This document shows positions 23,961 to 36,136 of a stretch of DNA of 64,000 bases, in pieces. Numbering within the stretch: the stretch's first letter is position 1; each line of letters opens with the position of its first letter. Made by a program: the position numbers and the translations under genes. Below the pieces are notes generated by a model. It saw only the letters and a program-made list of their open reading frames with translations, searched no databases and had not been told where the DNA came from. The stretch comes from Aquatica leii (Eukaryota; Arthropoda; Insecta; Coleoptera; Lampyridae). The DNA lies in assembly GCA_035610365.1 (NCBI GenBank), contig CM069435.1:93529389-93593388 (forward strand), given 5' to 3'.

Positions 23961-24189
23961 TGAGTTTTACGCGCGTTAAAATTTCTAAATACTGGCTTGC
24001 CTTGTTGGTGCTGGCGGATTGCGTTTAACGTGTTTATTACGCATCAGCTCTTCAGAAATAAAATAAAAATAAAAATCTGAATAAATAGAAACAAAACCGA
24101 ACACATTGTATTAAAAATTTAAAAAAATGCAACAAACAATGCAATTAATAACATGCATCAACTTTTTCTTCAACAGTTTTCTATTATAA

Positions 24190-24620
24190 GTTTTCCGATT
24201 TAGTTTTTCGCAACTCTCTTACTTACCAGTCACCTGTTCCGAGGGCTCTATCTATCGTAGCATTTCTTCTATATATTTTTCATCGTATAGCCGGTCTTCC
24301 TTTCCACCTTCTCCTTGGGGGCTTTTATTCCAATAATTTTTTTGATCATTTGTGTTCTGCTATTTTTTGGACATGACTTTACTGTTGTAGTACTCTATTT
24401 TCTAATTTTTGTTGAGGATTTTGTTCCCATACGGTTTCACATTTTTTTAGTTCTTATTCTGTTTTTTCTAGTGATTTGTAGACATTTTCTCATAAAGTCT
24501 AATTCGACGCACAGAAACCATTATGCTCAGCAATTAAACAACCCAAGTATCTTATCCATGTCTTTAACCACTCTATTTAAATTCCACAATATGAATTTTT
24601 TTTACAAGACGACGGAATAA
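24190..24620 (-). pseudogene. Non-LTR ORF2 C-terminal tail fragment
   Basis: Minus-strand pieces LDFMRKCLQITRKNRIR, NRMGTK, then KIIGIKAPKEKVERKTGYTM follow the post-RT tail of RTE-like elements (MDFLRR..R..RIRN, then a P-x-GKR-RG-RP block). It is separate from the element at 20.3-24 kb, lying upstream of its 5' end, so it is the 3' end of a second copy. Confidence 0.6.
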
Positions 24621-24869
24621 AAGAAAAAATTCCTGGCTCATCAGTAAGAAGATGATTAGAATAGATTAGTATGATTGTACAAATACATCAAAAAGTATTT
24701 CCCAGTGTAAATTATGACAAATAGATGAATCGGCCGTACTTTCAGAAAAATTATAACACCTAGAAGTTGTTGAACAATTTTATTTAAATTTTCAGGAAAC
24801 TTCTATTTTCATAAAACAAAGGGATGATTAAAATTTAAAAACAAAAGGACAAAAGCGTATAAAGTTTTT

Positions 24870-25912
24870 TCAATAATAAGTTGCTCCGCCACGATTTGTA
24901 ATGCACTCATTTAGACGTCTTGACATTCTATCAATCAAGTGATCTATAGCTGCTTGTGGTATATCGTCCCAAACTTCTTGAATCTGTAGCTGGAGATCGT
25001 GTAAGTTATCTAGAAGGTGTGGTAAATTATCCAGTCGCCTACGAATCATATCCCATACATGTTCAACGGGGAACAAATCAGGCGACCGAGCAAGCCATGG
25101 GAGAACGGCAATGTTAGCTTCTTCCAAAAACCGTGTTGTAACCTTTGCCGTATGAGGGCGCGCATTATCCTGCTGGAAAATGGGATTTTGCAGCCTCTGA
25201 AGATATGGAAACCCAACAGGTTGTAGCACATTAGCAATGTAACCAGCTGCGTTTAGGTTGCCGTCAATAAAAAGCAAGGGTGATCTGCTACCATAACATA
25301 TTGCACTCTATATTATAACTCCTTGAGTGAGGGCTGTGTTGCGTTCCACAAAAAATGTTGAATTTTTACGTTCTCCACGCATCCGTCTGACCCTCCTACG
25401 ACCATCGTGGGCCCACAAGCAAAATCGAGACTCGTCACTAAACACAATTTGATGCCATTCTTGCGTCCAATTAACCCTTTCGTTGGTCCACTCTAGTCTG
25501 CGTAGACGGTGAAGTGGTGTAAGGGGAAGACATAAAAATGGACGATATGAACGCAACCCATAAGATCTTATTTGGCGATAAACAGATGACATTGACATTC
25601 TGAGTCCTATACCTCTCTTCCAATCCTTTGCAATTGATCGAGTTGTTGAAAATCTGTCTCTTGTGGCCAAAACTCCTAAGCGACGTTCTTTGCAATCGGT
25701 AGTCTTCCGAGGACGTCCAGATCCACAGCGCGACGACGTTGAACCTCTTCCTCGGATCATTTGGACCAGCATCTCAATACCGATGAAACATTTCGGTTTA
25801 CACGACAAGCAATTTCTCTTAGCGAAAATCCTGCCTTTCTCATTCCAATAACACGGTCACGTTCAAAATCACCTAATTGGACAAAATGTTGATGTTGACG
25901 TACTCTCGGCAT
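24870..25912 (-). pseudogene. Tc1-like transposase, nearly intact
   Basis: The start is taken at MPRVRQHQ (25,912). The first helix-turn-helix reads FSLREIACRVNRNVSSVLR, and the second spans LGVLATRDRFSTTRSIAKDW. Catalytic blocks are VFSDESRF (first Asp), QDNARPHTA (second Asp) and SPDLFPVEHVWD (Glu, 34 residues after the second Asp, hence DD34E). Two lesions are visible: a frame change near 25,755 and one TAG at 25,308-25,310, where relatives have the Trp of the VWG motif. The C-terminus ends near 24,870. The enzyme would cut and paste at TA. No paired inverted repeats could be seen, so the element ends are unset. Confidence 0.9.
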
Positions 25913-25959
25913 TGTTATCAAGCTCAGAATCAAATTGTGAACAAACAATAACAATTTGC

Positions 25960-26935
25960 AAACTTGAGAATTACTAAATGGTCTACTGCTTCAAATTTAT
26001 TGTTACTATGTTACTATGGAAACAACAGAAAAAACCAAAAAAGTACTAGTTAGATTTTATTCAAATTTTAATAAAAAGAACAAATAAAAATAGCAAAATA
26101 CGACACTGTAAATAACAGCAGAGAACATAAAAAACAAAAAAAACATAATAAAGCAGAAAGACAAAACAGAACACCACAAGAAATAAAAAAGTTTGTAACA
26201 ACATACATAAAGATGTGCTAAACAAACTACTAAAGAAGAAAAATTCTCCAAAGAGTGAAAAAAGTAGGTTGATGCTTATAGACACATCTAGTAAAAATAC
26301 AAACGATTATGCATGTTGCAATGTTATATGAAAGAATAGTAAAAAAAATATAGTGGAAAAGCTAGATAAAACAAAAAAACCATTGCACTAAACCAACATG
26401 GGTTTAATAAAATATGACAGCAATCAAATCAATCAAAATAGCATTAACTTGGATAAGTGCAGTACACGCTATGACTACTTCATACTACTTCATACAGACA
26501 AAATTTGATCAATGCAATACTAAACATAGAAAAACAAAAATCAAGAAAAAGGATAGGTCCACATACATATATGTTGTAGATAGACAAATATCTGAAAGTA
26601 CAAGAACGTATAGAAACGCATACAAAAAAAACAAATATCAGTGTAGCAAACACGTATAAGAACAGTATTCACAAAAACTCTTCAAGCGATAGCTGAAGTC
26701 GTACCTATATATCTTAAGACCTAAGAAGAAGTACACACGAGAAGAAAAAATACAAACACAATAAAAACAAACAAAAAAACAATACAAAAATGGCAAAATA
26801 AACCGTAAAAAAATTAAATTAAAAAATATAAAACCATAGTAGAATAGAAAATACGAAGAAATTAACAATGACATTGGCCAAACAGATAAACAGCAAAAAA
26901 TGTTTATATACTGCAAAAGAATAAATAACCCGAAG
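25960..26935. other. A-rich spacer, no gene seen
   Basis: Lys/Asn/Thr-coding on the plus strand and Phe/Tyr-rich on the minus strand, with no recognisable domain. It may be untranslated or heavily decayed non-LTR sequence. Confidence 0.45.
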
Positions 26936-26939
26936 CACA

Positions 26940-27560
26940 GAATATTTGAATCGAGAATGGAGTTCTACCTAGCAGTTCTGTTTCTTTGTTCGACGCGTGT
27001 TCAATTACTGCTGATTTTCTTACTCTGCAAGGTTTGCTGTATGTTCTTGTACTCTAACTTCAATTGAACGCCCTGTTTGTCTTATATAACATAATCTACA
27101 AGAACAAACATTTTTGTTGACACCGGCATGGTTAAAGAAGGATTCCTTTATTGTTTATCTTGGACAGATCGTAGAGTCCTGGCATAATGAGATTTCTAAC
27201 AATTAATATCTATAATTTTAGAGTTCTCCCTATGCAAACTTTGTATAGTTGTTTCTATTTTACATACTATGCCTGCTACCGGTGTAGTAGTGTAGTTAAA
27301 GTTAAAATATTTTTTGATTAAAGATGTGGTCTGTTCATTCAAAGCTCTATCCGTTAGATTGAAGATTACTTGCTAATTGTCGTACGTTGTTTTTTTACTG
27401 CGAAGGATTTAGTCTGTCATAACATAGTTTGCTTAGCTTTTGATTGTTCGTAAGCTTTGGTAGCTTAAATCGTTTATTTTCACCTATACTAAATGTTCTA
27501 ATTTATTTACCAAAGTGTAGGTTATATACGTTTTTGCTGACACAGGTCAGTTTCTTGCGT
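26940..27560 (-). pseudogene. Penelope-like element fragment with GIY-YIG
   Basis: On the minus strand the piece near 27,110 reads CSCRLCYIRQTGRSIEVRVQEH. This is close to CSCGSSYIGQTGRSIEVRVKEH of the family B copy at 50.7 kb, given here only for comparison. Next come KSAVIEHASN and LLGRTPFS. It is the endonuclease domain of a PLE. Upstream pieces near 27,400-27,540 are consistent with the end of the RT region but are weak. Many stops. Confidence 0.75.
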
Positions 27561-28100
27561 TTATTATAAATTTCCAAACGTAACAGTTCAAAATGGTATC
27601 GGGAGTTCATTTAGGGATCGTACCTCTATATTCAGGAATATCAGATTTCGGGAACAGCGCGAAATCATTCTGAAATATTGATACCCAGATGAATCCCGAC
27701 TTGCAGTAATGGCTCATAGAATCGTATAGAAGTACACAGAAGCCACACCCCGGAAACTGTCTGGACACCGCCAAAACTAAGTTAGCGGACCACCACAAGA
27801 GGTATATTAGTCTCACTAGAGCAGCTAAGCAGTTAAGCCAAGATAAGGTATAGTGAGATGAAAGTCTTTTACAGATAGAAAGATAGCATAGGAAATGGTG
27901 GCGGATGAACCAGAGATATGGTCTACGCTAGCACTCCAAGTTGGAGTAAGATACTACTACATCTATTAGCCAACCAGCATGACAAGCGCGACGAGTTAAT
28001 CGCCAAACCCCTTGTATCAGATTAATCAAATGGAACGAAACACAAGGCTTTTAGTTACCTGCAGTTCCACTATTTCTAGCCAAGACAGCGGACATGGTAA
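27561..28100. other. Unassigned, slightly GC-richer stretch
   Basis: No domain is recognised. It precedes a plus-strand non-LTR element and may be its 5' untranslated region. A 69-codon minus frame (27607-27816) has no similarity I know. Confidence 0.4.
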
Positions 28101-28104
28101 CGGT

Positions 28105-30925
28105 GGAATGGAGGGTAGGTTGTCAGACAAAACATATCAACATTAAATATAACAACATTCTTATCCGACAGTAAATTAATAGTTAGAAGAAAAAGTATCA
28201 AGTACAAAATGAGATATAATAGAAATTAGCAAAGTAAGGAGAAAAGGTGAGCAACTCGTGACACTGAAATCCGGAAACATACTATACTACAGAGGAGAAA
28301 ATACTAACATAAACAAAGTAGGATTCCTTCTAAACCGTAGAATAACATAACCACAATTAACACAATAAGTGCTAGAGTGATATACATAAATATAAACTTA
28401 TCAAAGAAATATGAATTGAGAATAATTCAAGTAGACGTCCCAACCAAAGACCACTCCGAAGAAGAAGTTGAAGACCTGTAAGAAAACATAGAAAAGATCG
28501 CAATAGAAAATAAAACACACTTTATGATTATAATGGGCGAATGCGAAGCTTGTAAAAGAAAAAAGTGAGGAATACACATTGGAAAGTATAGTCTAGAAAA
28601 AAACAACAGAAGACAAACACTTATAAATTTTGCAGAAGCACAGCAGCTATATATAATAAACTCATTCTTCCAGAAGAAAAAACATTAAAGGTGGGCATAG
28701 TAAAGAATTTATAATCTCTAACAAAAAGCATATGGTAGAAGGTGCTCCATAATTATCGTATAGATAGTGATCACAGAATATTACGGGCAAAAATAAATAT
28801 ACCCAATAAACGGAAACGAAAAAGATTAATGAATCAAAAAACGATAAAAATAGATATCAAACTATTATCGAATAAAGAACGAGAAAACTCCTACAGGCTA
28901 AGACTGAAAAATAAACTACGTGCAGTAAGTCCAGAAGAAAAAGATATCAAAACACTAAGTCAAAACATTAATGAAAGTATACTAGAAGCAGCCCAGAAAA
29001 CACTAGCTAAAAGAGAAAACTGAGAACATGAAAGAACTTATAAAGCAAAGAAAAAACTCCTGCCTAACACACCTAAAAGTAACATCTCATTACAAACCTA
29101 GATAAGAATATTAGGCAACATATAAGACAAGACATCAAGCAATACAATAAACAGCTGGCTAAGAATCTTATACAGACCAATAAAGGAATAAAATTGTTTA
29201 GAGCAAAGGTAAGCAGAGGAAAAAACGAGTTAATAAGAATTATGATTGAAAACGGAAACATTATAACAAAAAAAGAAAAAATCTTAAGTTGTGTCAAAAG
29301 ATTTTCCAAAGCCTATATTCAACAAAGATCAGCAAACAAAACGCTCTACGAATGAACAACAGAACCAAACTCACCAGGTATTACACTGAGGATATACCAA
29401 AAATAAGCTATAAAATCAAGAACAGTTTAAAACAAATGAAAAATAGCAAATCTCCTGGCGAGGACTAAATCGTAGTAGAACTCGTTAAAAGCGCTGGATT
29501 GGAAGTAATAAAACATTTAAAAATACTATTTAACAAATGCTTAGGGACTGGAACTATGCCACACAGTTGGAAGAAATCTGCTATTATAGTTATACCAAAG
29601 AAAGGGAACATTTCAGACCTAAAAAATTATAGTCCTATTTCGCTGTTATCACACAATTACAAGTTACTGACAAAAGCTATAAATAACAGAATATTAACAT
29701 GACTAGACGAATTCCAGCATGTAGAGCAAGCAGAATTCAGTAAAAGAATTCATCACGATGGACCTAATTCATACAGTCAGACAATTAATACAAAATGTGA
29801 AAAAATACAACCTACCTCTATGCTTCGTTTTCGTTGATTATGAGAAGACGTTTGATACCGTGGAGACATGGGCTATAATCGACGCTCCCTAATGCAGCAG
29901 ATTTGTTTGTAGGTATTTTCAGTTAGTGAAAGCAATATACGAAAATGCAACTATAATCATTAGAACATTTGATAACACGAAATCTATTAGCATCGGAGCG
30001 CAGACTAAGACAAGACACATTGTCCCCAAAATTGTTTACAAATGTACTAGAAGACAATTTCAAACTGCTGGATTAGAATGAAAAAGGAATTAACATAACC
30101 GATGAACGCCTCTCTCACCTTCGGTTTGCGGATGATGTTGTTATAATGGCACATACTCCTGAAGAACTAACAGAAATGCTAAACCAGCTGAATGAAGTAA
30201 CAAAAACGATTGGACTCCGTATGAATATTAAAAAAACAAAAAGTATGACCAACTATAACATACCTATCAACTCTATATACATAGAAGAAAAAATACTAGA
30301 AGAAGTGGAAGAATGCCAATGTGTCGATCTCGACAAACAAAATCAAGCAAAAGAAATAGACAGAAGAATACGATTAGGGTGGGCAGGACACGGAAAACTA
30401 ACAAACAGTATTTTTAAAACTAACATCTGACAAGTTTACAACGAATGTATCTTCCCAATTTTAACATCCGAAGCGGAAACCTGGACGTTTATTAGGAAAG
30501 TAGTGCATAAATTGAAAGCTGCACAGCGAGCCATCGAAAGATCCATGCTAAACGTCACACGAAGAGACAGATTGAAAAACAAATATATTAAACAACGAAC
30601 TAAAGTACAAAACATCACAATTCAAATCTGTAAATTAAGATAGGGTTGGACAGAGCACCTCGCTAGAGGTACAGTAGAAAGGTGGCGGAGTGTCGACCTA
30701 AGGAAGGAAGAAAATGCGTAGGACGCCAAAAGGCAAGATGGTCTGACGACATTGTGAGAATGACCGGAAAAGCATGGACGAGAGAAGTTGGAAGCGCAAA
30801 GAGGAAGCTTATGTCCAAAATTGAAAAATGTATAGAATATAACAGCTGGGATCAATTCAAGTCAATAGTTCCAAACCAGTTTTGTGAAAAATTTGCTCAC
30901 TATGAGATTTTAGAAGGTGGTGTTT
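28105..30925 (+). pseudogene. RTE-like non-LTR element, endonuclease to tail
   Basis: Plus-strand order: endonuclease (EISKVRRKGEQLVTLKSGN near 28,220, VDVPTKDHSEEEVEDL-like near 28,440, DSDHRILRAKINIPNKRK at 28,760). The RT start reads SLKQMKNSKSPGED at 29,430, then MPHSWKKSAIIVIPKKGN and LKNYSPISLLSHNYKLLT. Motif A is near 29,835 (VFVDYEKTFDTV, frameshifted) and motif C is LRFADDVVIMAHTPEEL at 30,120. The tail includes AAQRAIERSMLN, then GRQKARWSDDIVRMTGKAW. The catalytic ADD is intact, but stops near 29,466, 29,700 and 30,078 and several frameshifts disable it. Confidence 0.85.
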
Positions 30926-30944
30926 AATTCTGATACTTGATGGT

Positions 30945-31250
30945 GAGACGTTATGATCTGAACTACGTTTGAGAAATGCTAAATCTGTGAATACATTTTC
31001 TGTTTTTTTTACGGAAGTAATCTAATGATCTTGTTTGTAAAAATACATCCTCGCCGTAGAGGTTAATATTATAGGATCTTAAGTTTTTGCGGTTTTCTTT
31101 ATTTAGAATATAAGCATCGTAATGGAGCACCCAGACTTCATAGATCAAAACAAGGAGTTAAATTTAGCTTTTGCCGTTTTGTGAACTTAAAATAACTGAT
31201 GTTTCGCAAAACATAGCAGCTTGCAGCTTCAGAGTGCTCATTGTCACTGT
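30945..31250 (-). mobile_element. PLE family B 5' end fragment
   Basis: On the minus strand a terminal repeat related to 51,128-51,362 runs into the PLE N-terminal coding start. YNINLYGEDVFLQTRSLDYF here corresponds to YINNLYGENISSKTSVF in family A. It contains a hammerhead-like motif (see 31,170-31,225). Only the first 50 or so codons remain. In this copy the terminal repeat is in the sense direction relative to the coding region. Confidence 0.65.
31170..31225 (-). ncRNA. Hammerhead-ribozyme-like motif, degraded
   Basis: On the minus strand CTGAAGC (canonical CUGANGA with the last base changed) is followed by GCAAG-type stem II sequence and CGAAAC. It is a decayed relative of the motif at 51,135-51,215. 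Self-cleavage is unlikely with the altered core. Confidence 0.4.
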
Positions 31251-32105
31251 CGCCGTTCTTTCCAGTTATAACTAATCTCTACATAGAGCATTTTGAAACT
31301 AAAGCATTAAAGACAGTTGAGTTCAAAGTAAAATCTTGGTTTATACCGGGTGTCTTACGGTGACCGTCGGTTAGAAGTATATCAAGAACTGTTAAAGCTT
31401 GAAATTTGAAAATTTGCACATGCGACTTGCCGTATTTAATCCATTAAATAAAAATATTTTCCAAATGGCAGCACTTCCGAAAATACCGGAAGTGAGCATC
31501 AAGATGTTTATTTTAAATACAAACTAAACCATTTTTTTTCACATTCTGATTTGTCATAAAATGTTTAGTATGTATGCTTAAAATAATCGGCGTATCAACT
31601 TTGATTATCGAGGAAAAACTTTTTTTTCACTGAAAAATTTCAGAATCTTGTTTAGGAAATAAAATTGAAAATTGAAATTGGAAAAATTTACGGAAATGGG
31701 ATTTTAGGTTCTTAATGTCAAAAGATTGAGACACAATTGTCTGTTATAGATAATAAAAAATCAGTTACCAAACTCATTAGAGCCTTTTTTGTCGGTTTTT
31801 TTTAAATTTTTATTGCTCTGTTAAAGCTCTGTAAGCGAGAATGGCTTTCTCAAATTTTGGAAAAACAAAAGAGTAGGCCGGCCAACTATTGAATTTTTAG
31901 GCATTGGCAACGTAAACTTTACAAATATAAATCTTTTGTAAAAAAAGGAATTATAAAGTAACGTAAATAAATCGATTCCAGAGCAAATTAAAACTTGAGA
32001 TAGAGTCTTTTGATTGTAGATTAAGTAATAAAACAAGCGCGTATAAACGCGAGCATATGTAGAGTGGTAACCGTAGCATTTCAATAACCATATGCATATA
32101 CGATG
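31251..32105. other. AT-rich spacer, no gene seen
   Basis: Only a short palindromic run (cttccgaaaataccggaag near 31,468) stands out. No coding similarity. Confidence 0.5.
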
Positions 32106-32109
32106 TGAA

Positions 32110-32760
32110 AGGGAATCGGTAATTGACTAGATATACTCGAGGACTAAAAGTCGACGCCCAAAACACTCGACCACCTTCGCAATTTTTACCACGAATAATC
32201 GCCTGGTCTAACACACTCTTCGGCGTACGTACGCCCGATCCGCTTTTGCATCTAATCAAACTCGCGATGCAAAACGATTTTGGCAATGATGGTAGTAGTT
32301 CGCGGTGTATCGATTCGGAGCGTTTCATATTTTTCTTTTCGGAAAAGACAACGTTGAAATAAAACGATTCAACCCTACGATATGTGGAAAGAATGTAAAT
32401 ATATTCTAAAGAAAGCTTATTGCTTTTGCAAAAAAATGTTTTATTGGACCCACTGACCGTTGTCCAGTGACATTCCATTTGTAAAGTTGGATATTGAAAT
32501 ACCACATTGACATTCGTCGGAATTTTTAAAATTGCTCCCCAAAAACTCAGTTCTTTTGTTCGTCTCGTACGTGTATATAATTTTCGCGCATTAAACAGAT
32601 TGTTGAAATGTAATAAACAAGAAAATGTGGAATGACTGCTGTGTAGATTATCCAGATAACCGATAACTGATGTGCAAACGATTCTGTCTGTGCAATAACT
32701 AATATGCATTGCAGTTAAGTGCAGCATAACTACGATAAACTGCTATAGTTGATGTTATAA
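32110..32760. other. Candidate conserved non-coding island 3, with a 258-codon frame
   Basis: A more GC-balanced island without TE similarity. The minus strand is open for 258 codons (31,951-32,727). The translation has no domain, signal peptide or membrane pattern I recognise and reads like non-coding sequence that happens to be open. Features such as cggcgtacgtacgcccgatccgc near 32,221 (in two parts) are non-repetitive. I favour conserved non-coding DNA over a gene, with low certainty. Confidence 0.3.
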
Positions 32761-33745
32761 TAGCAACATCTCACGCAAGTGGAATATACTACGAACGATA
32801 CAGATATCATTTGGAAAAGTCTTTGATGTATTGCGCCCGATTCGCTCGCTTAATGTACTGATTGCTGATTGCTGTATCTGTTATGATTACTTCAGCTAAC
32901 ATTTACATAATTGCGCGACGGTCCCATCTTTAAAAAAAAATTTAACAAAAGTCTACGGTTTCAATGAGTTTGTCTTAGGACTACTTTTGTTCTAAAAACT
33001 GAATAATAAAGCTCTACATATACGACGCTCTGGAACAAATAAATAATGCAGAAAGAAAACTAATAATGAAAACAAAAATAAATTTGTGTTATTACTAACA
33101 AAAAAATCGGATATGACAAACGAAGACATAAAAACAAAACAATGTAAATACCACAGAGGCTAAAACATAAACTAATAGCAAATCAGATTACTTGGGTAAA
33201 CATAGTGGAAAATGTCTAGCAAATGCAAGTAAATAAGAATTAAAAAAAAAAACATTATTTGCAGGGGTAATGAAGAAGTGGGTCAAAACAAAAACATAAA
33301 AATAAAACAAATACAAACACAGAGAAAAAAAATTAAATTCTATAGCGCAAACTTTTGAGAGTGTTTATCAAACAAAAAGAAACGTTGAAGTATTTGAAGA
33401 AGATTTTAGATTTTGATTCTTCGAGAAACGGAAACCAGAAAAGATAAAAATCGGCAAAATTAAAAAAAATAACAATGGCAATAAACAAATTTGGAAATAT
33501 ATAAATATACTATTAACTTTAAAAACAAAAAAAATCCTAAACTGCTACAAAATCAACAAAAAACACAAAAACTGTACATTTGTTCTATGAAGGTTTGGAA
33601 AAGTATAAATTAAGAGAACCAAAATGACAAACATTGACAAAGAAGAGGCAAATATCGGTCAAATGACAAAACACAATTCGGGTTCTGCAATGTGTTGACA
33701 GACTTTCTAAACAATTACAAAAATTCAAAACCGAAATAAGTTTTA
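32761..33745. other. A-rich spacer, no gene seen
   Basis: Homopolymer-rich. Lys/Asn-rich fragments only. It could be decayed non-LTR sequence. Confidence 0.45.
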
Positions 33746-33749
33746 AATA

Positions 33750-34205
33750 GTTTCTCCTCTCTTGCGTAGTTTTTTTTGCAATAGTGCTCTTTATTTTTTA
33801 GTTTAAAGTTCAAACTTTTTTTGGTATGACTGTAAAATTTTGATTCGTTTTTTAGTGTTCTATTTGTTGGTTTCAACTGTGTCTCTTAAAAAACCAGCAA
33901 ACTGTCTTTAACTTAACAAACACATTGGCTAAAGCTTTTCGTTTATGTTTTTTTTACATAGACTAATTATTTTATTCTTAATTGTTTTGAAACTTTTAAT
34001 ATATTGCTTTGTTTTTATTTTTTTTTCCTCTTCCGTCAATATTGTTAACTACCTTTAATATTTTTTTAATTGATATTATCATATTTTTTTATTCTTCTTT
34101 TAATTTTGTCAAAGCCGCTCATTCGATTCTACTGTTTTTTCTAGTTTCAAGTATTTCAATTTATTTTTAGGTTTATTTATTTGTTATTGTAAAATGAATA
34201 GAAAA
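33750..34205. repeat. T-rich repeat C, copy 1
   Basis: It matches 38,930-39,305 and 47,295-47,720 in order: ttgcgtagttttttttg, ttattttttagttta, agcaaactgtctttaac, gtcaaagccgctcattcgattct and a closing tttatttatttg. It sits directly before the rearranged PLE A2, as copy 2 does before A4. Confidence 0.6.
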
Positions 34206-34209
34206 GTTA

Positions 34210-35990
34210 AAGTGAGCAAAAGTATGTGGTAGAGTTTGGAAAATACACAGGTTTTTTAGAATAGACATCGGAGTCTATACTAAAATAAGAACTTTGAGCT
34301 TGAACCGTGTTAATGTTGTAATCAAAGTTTCCAACGTTTCGTCCACTTTCTAAACCAAACGTCAACTTACCCGCTTAAAGCTGAAACCACTTCATCTATA
34401 CAGATTTTGATCTATCGTCAGTACTATGCAATCTCGTACTTACTAATTTGGCAAGTTTTTGTCTAATATTCTTTTCGAATGTGTAGGTAAAACCTCTTTT
34501 CACATTCTCAACGCTTACCATTTTATTTAACGTTTGAAAAGCTATAAAGCTCGAACCTCAGGATCCTTTGAAACGGTTGCATTGGAATCATCGATATTAA
34601 AGCCTAACGTTTGGTTTCGATATTTTTATCTCAAATGATCTAGGTTCTTGATCATCTTAACAACCAACACTCTAACATAAAATTTACGATAGAAAGAAAA
34701 AATAATAATTATATTCCGGTTCTCAACGTTTTTGTGACTAGTAAACCCACCCACACAGACATTATTATTCTGCACATAAATTTTGAACTTCGTTATCTTC
34801 CTAAAGCTTTGTTGAACAATGATTATATTTAGTTAGGTATTCATCATCGTCTACACCCACGCGTTCGAATACCTAAGGGTATTTTTACTTCCAAATCTAA
34901 TCCTAAATGGGCGTTTTTACCTTACAGTCTTAAGGACACAGATCAAATAGGGAAACTTTTTAGTAAGATTGGTATCAAACTCATATTCAACTCGACCGGT
35001 AAAATTGCTCATATTTTTCATTTCCTTAAAGACAAATCTTTTTTCCGAGAAGGGGAAAAATTTGGAAACAGACACTAGATGCTAGTTATCTAATAGTGGC
35101 GAGTTGACTAAGATTTTGTCGCCGACTTACTAAAAAACCTTTTCTCGTGCTCGTTCTTTCCAGTCGGGGATCGCTTTACGGCGTTATATCGGACTGGTTG
35201 CACCAAATTGGATCCGTTTGTAGTGAGTTCTGATCTAACAGATGTTGCTGGCTCATTGTATCTCTAACTATAGTTAATCATTTCCTTTCTTTTTATTTTC
35301 TTATCTCATCAAGTTTTCGTTATTGTGATTATCATACAATATGCTGCTTTTCAGTTCTTTTCACTTCATAACATTATATTTTGTGTATGGTTTTGTTATT
35401 TCTTCTTTGCATTCTAAGACTGTCTAAGACTGTTGAATGTATCTACTTCGTTGTAGCACCAGCATTGATTGATTGATGCTTTTTTTAATTTTTCTTAAAA
35501 ATTTCTGAAATACTCAGTGACTTGTAATACATTTTGTTAGGTAATAATTTCTATGTCTCCATTTTCTTTCGATCCATGTTCTTAAATCTTTTATTATTGT
35601 CTTTGTCTATACTTTGAAATTTTTCTATTCTTCTTCCCATTCTTTTAATCTGTTTTCTTCTATTTTTTTGTTTTTTCTATTTTGTATATTTTCTTTTGTT
35701 GGATTTTTGTGTTTTTATCCAGAACTCCGTATCACAGAACGAATAAACCCGATTCGCAGAGCACTCTTCATTTAGTACTGGATGATACTTATATTTTTGG
35801 CATTATTTTGGTGATTGTATGTAAAGACAAATTTCGTACACTTTTGCCTCAATGTTTATATTAAATTCCTTGTTTATGTAGTTTAGTCTACATCCGTGAA
35901 ACTGGTCGTTTTGTGAACACCCGCATTTCAAGACATATAAGACTGATAAGCTGAAAGAAAAAGAAGACACTAGAAGATTAAAATTATTTT
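34210..35990 (+). mobile_element. PLE family A copy A2, rearranged and interrupted
   Basis: The first 130 bp match the terminal repeat and antisense N-terminal region of family A. The RT then runs on the plus strand: LAKFLSNILF-like near 34,450, SSILKPNVWFRY at 34,600, STGKIAHIF near 35,000. About 240 bp of RT between motif A and motif B is deleted. The coding sequence is broken at 35,037 by an insertion, resumes at 35,833 (KDKFRTLLPQCLY) and ends in the GIY-YIG region (LVYIRETGRFVNTRI). Not functional. Confidence 0.8.
35038..35821 (+). mobile_element. Insertion inside PLE A2 with 11-bp TSD
   Basis: The bases taaagacaaat occur at 35,027-35,037 and 35,822-35,832. Removing the 784-bp piece and one copy rejoins the PLE reading KDK then F, as in the intact A3. 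Inside, a short repeat attgattgattgatg lies near 35,465 and a segment at 35,270-35,350 resembles 41,480-41,600. The inserted family is not identified. A 5'-truncated non-LTR element is a possible reading. Confidence 0.6.
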
Positions 35991-35994
35991 AAAC

Positions 35995-36005
35995 AAAGTT
36001 AGATA
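35995..36005. repeat. Target-site duplication of PLE A3, left
   Basis: The 11 bases aaagttagata recur at 38,877-38,887 directly outside the other end of the element. Confidence 0.8.
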
Positions 36006-36037
36006 TAATAGCGAAGGCTTCCACGGCCGGAATCTAT

Positions 36038-36136
36038 ACTAACATTAGAATGTCTTCCGGGTTTGGACCGTGTCATAGTTGCAACCGGAGCTGCCAACGT
36101 TTCGCCCACTTTCGTAAGGGGCTTCATCAGGGCGTG
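36038..36136 (-). repeat. PLE A3 terminal inverted repeat, 3' end
   Basis: The 99 bp match 38,778-38,876 inverted, with one difference at the base before the GAAAC motif (c here, t in the inverted partner). In the sense (minus) direction the hammerhead-like motif reads correctly at this 3' end. Confidence 0.9.
36060..36136 (-). ncRNA. Hammerhead-ribozyme-like motif, PLE A3 3' repeat
   Basis: On the minus strand: CTGATGA (36,130-36,124), an extra A, stem II GCCC paired with GGGC around cttacgaaagt, then GAAAC (36,103-36,099). Stem III candidates GTTG and CAAC flank a small hairpin, followed by TA. PLEs are known to carry hammerhead motifs in their terminal repeats. The extra base between the core and stem II departs from the textbook motif, so cleavage is uncertain. 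The element's 3' location and sense orientation fit a role in RNA processing. Confidence 0.65.

Larger units (their letters stand above)
20280..23975 (-). mobile_element. RTE-like non-LTR retrotransposon, near full length
   Basis: A minus-strand unit of about 3.7 kb with an ORF1-like region (23,190-23,960) and an endonuclease/RT ORF2 region (20,280-23,160). The plus strand is T-rich, which explains many spurious hydrophobic frames there. All coding parts are interrupted by stops and frameshifts. A possible 5' untranslated part lies up to about 24,050. No poly-A or target-site duplication was resolved. Confidence 0.8.
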
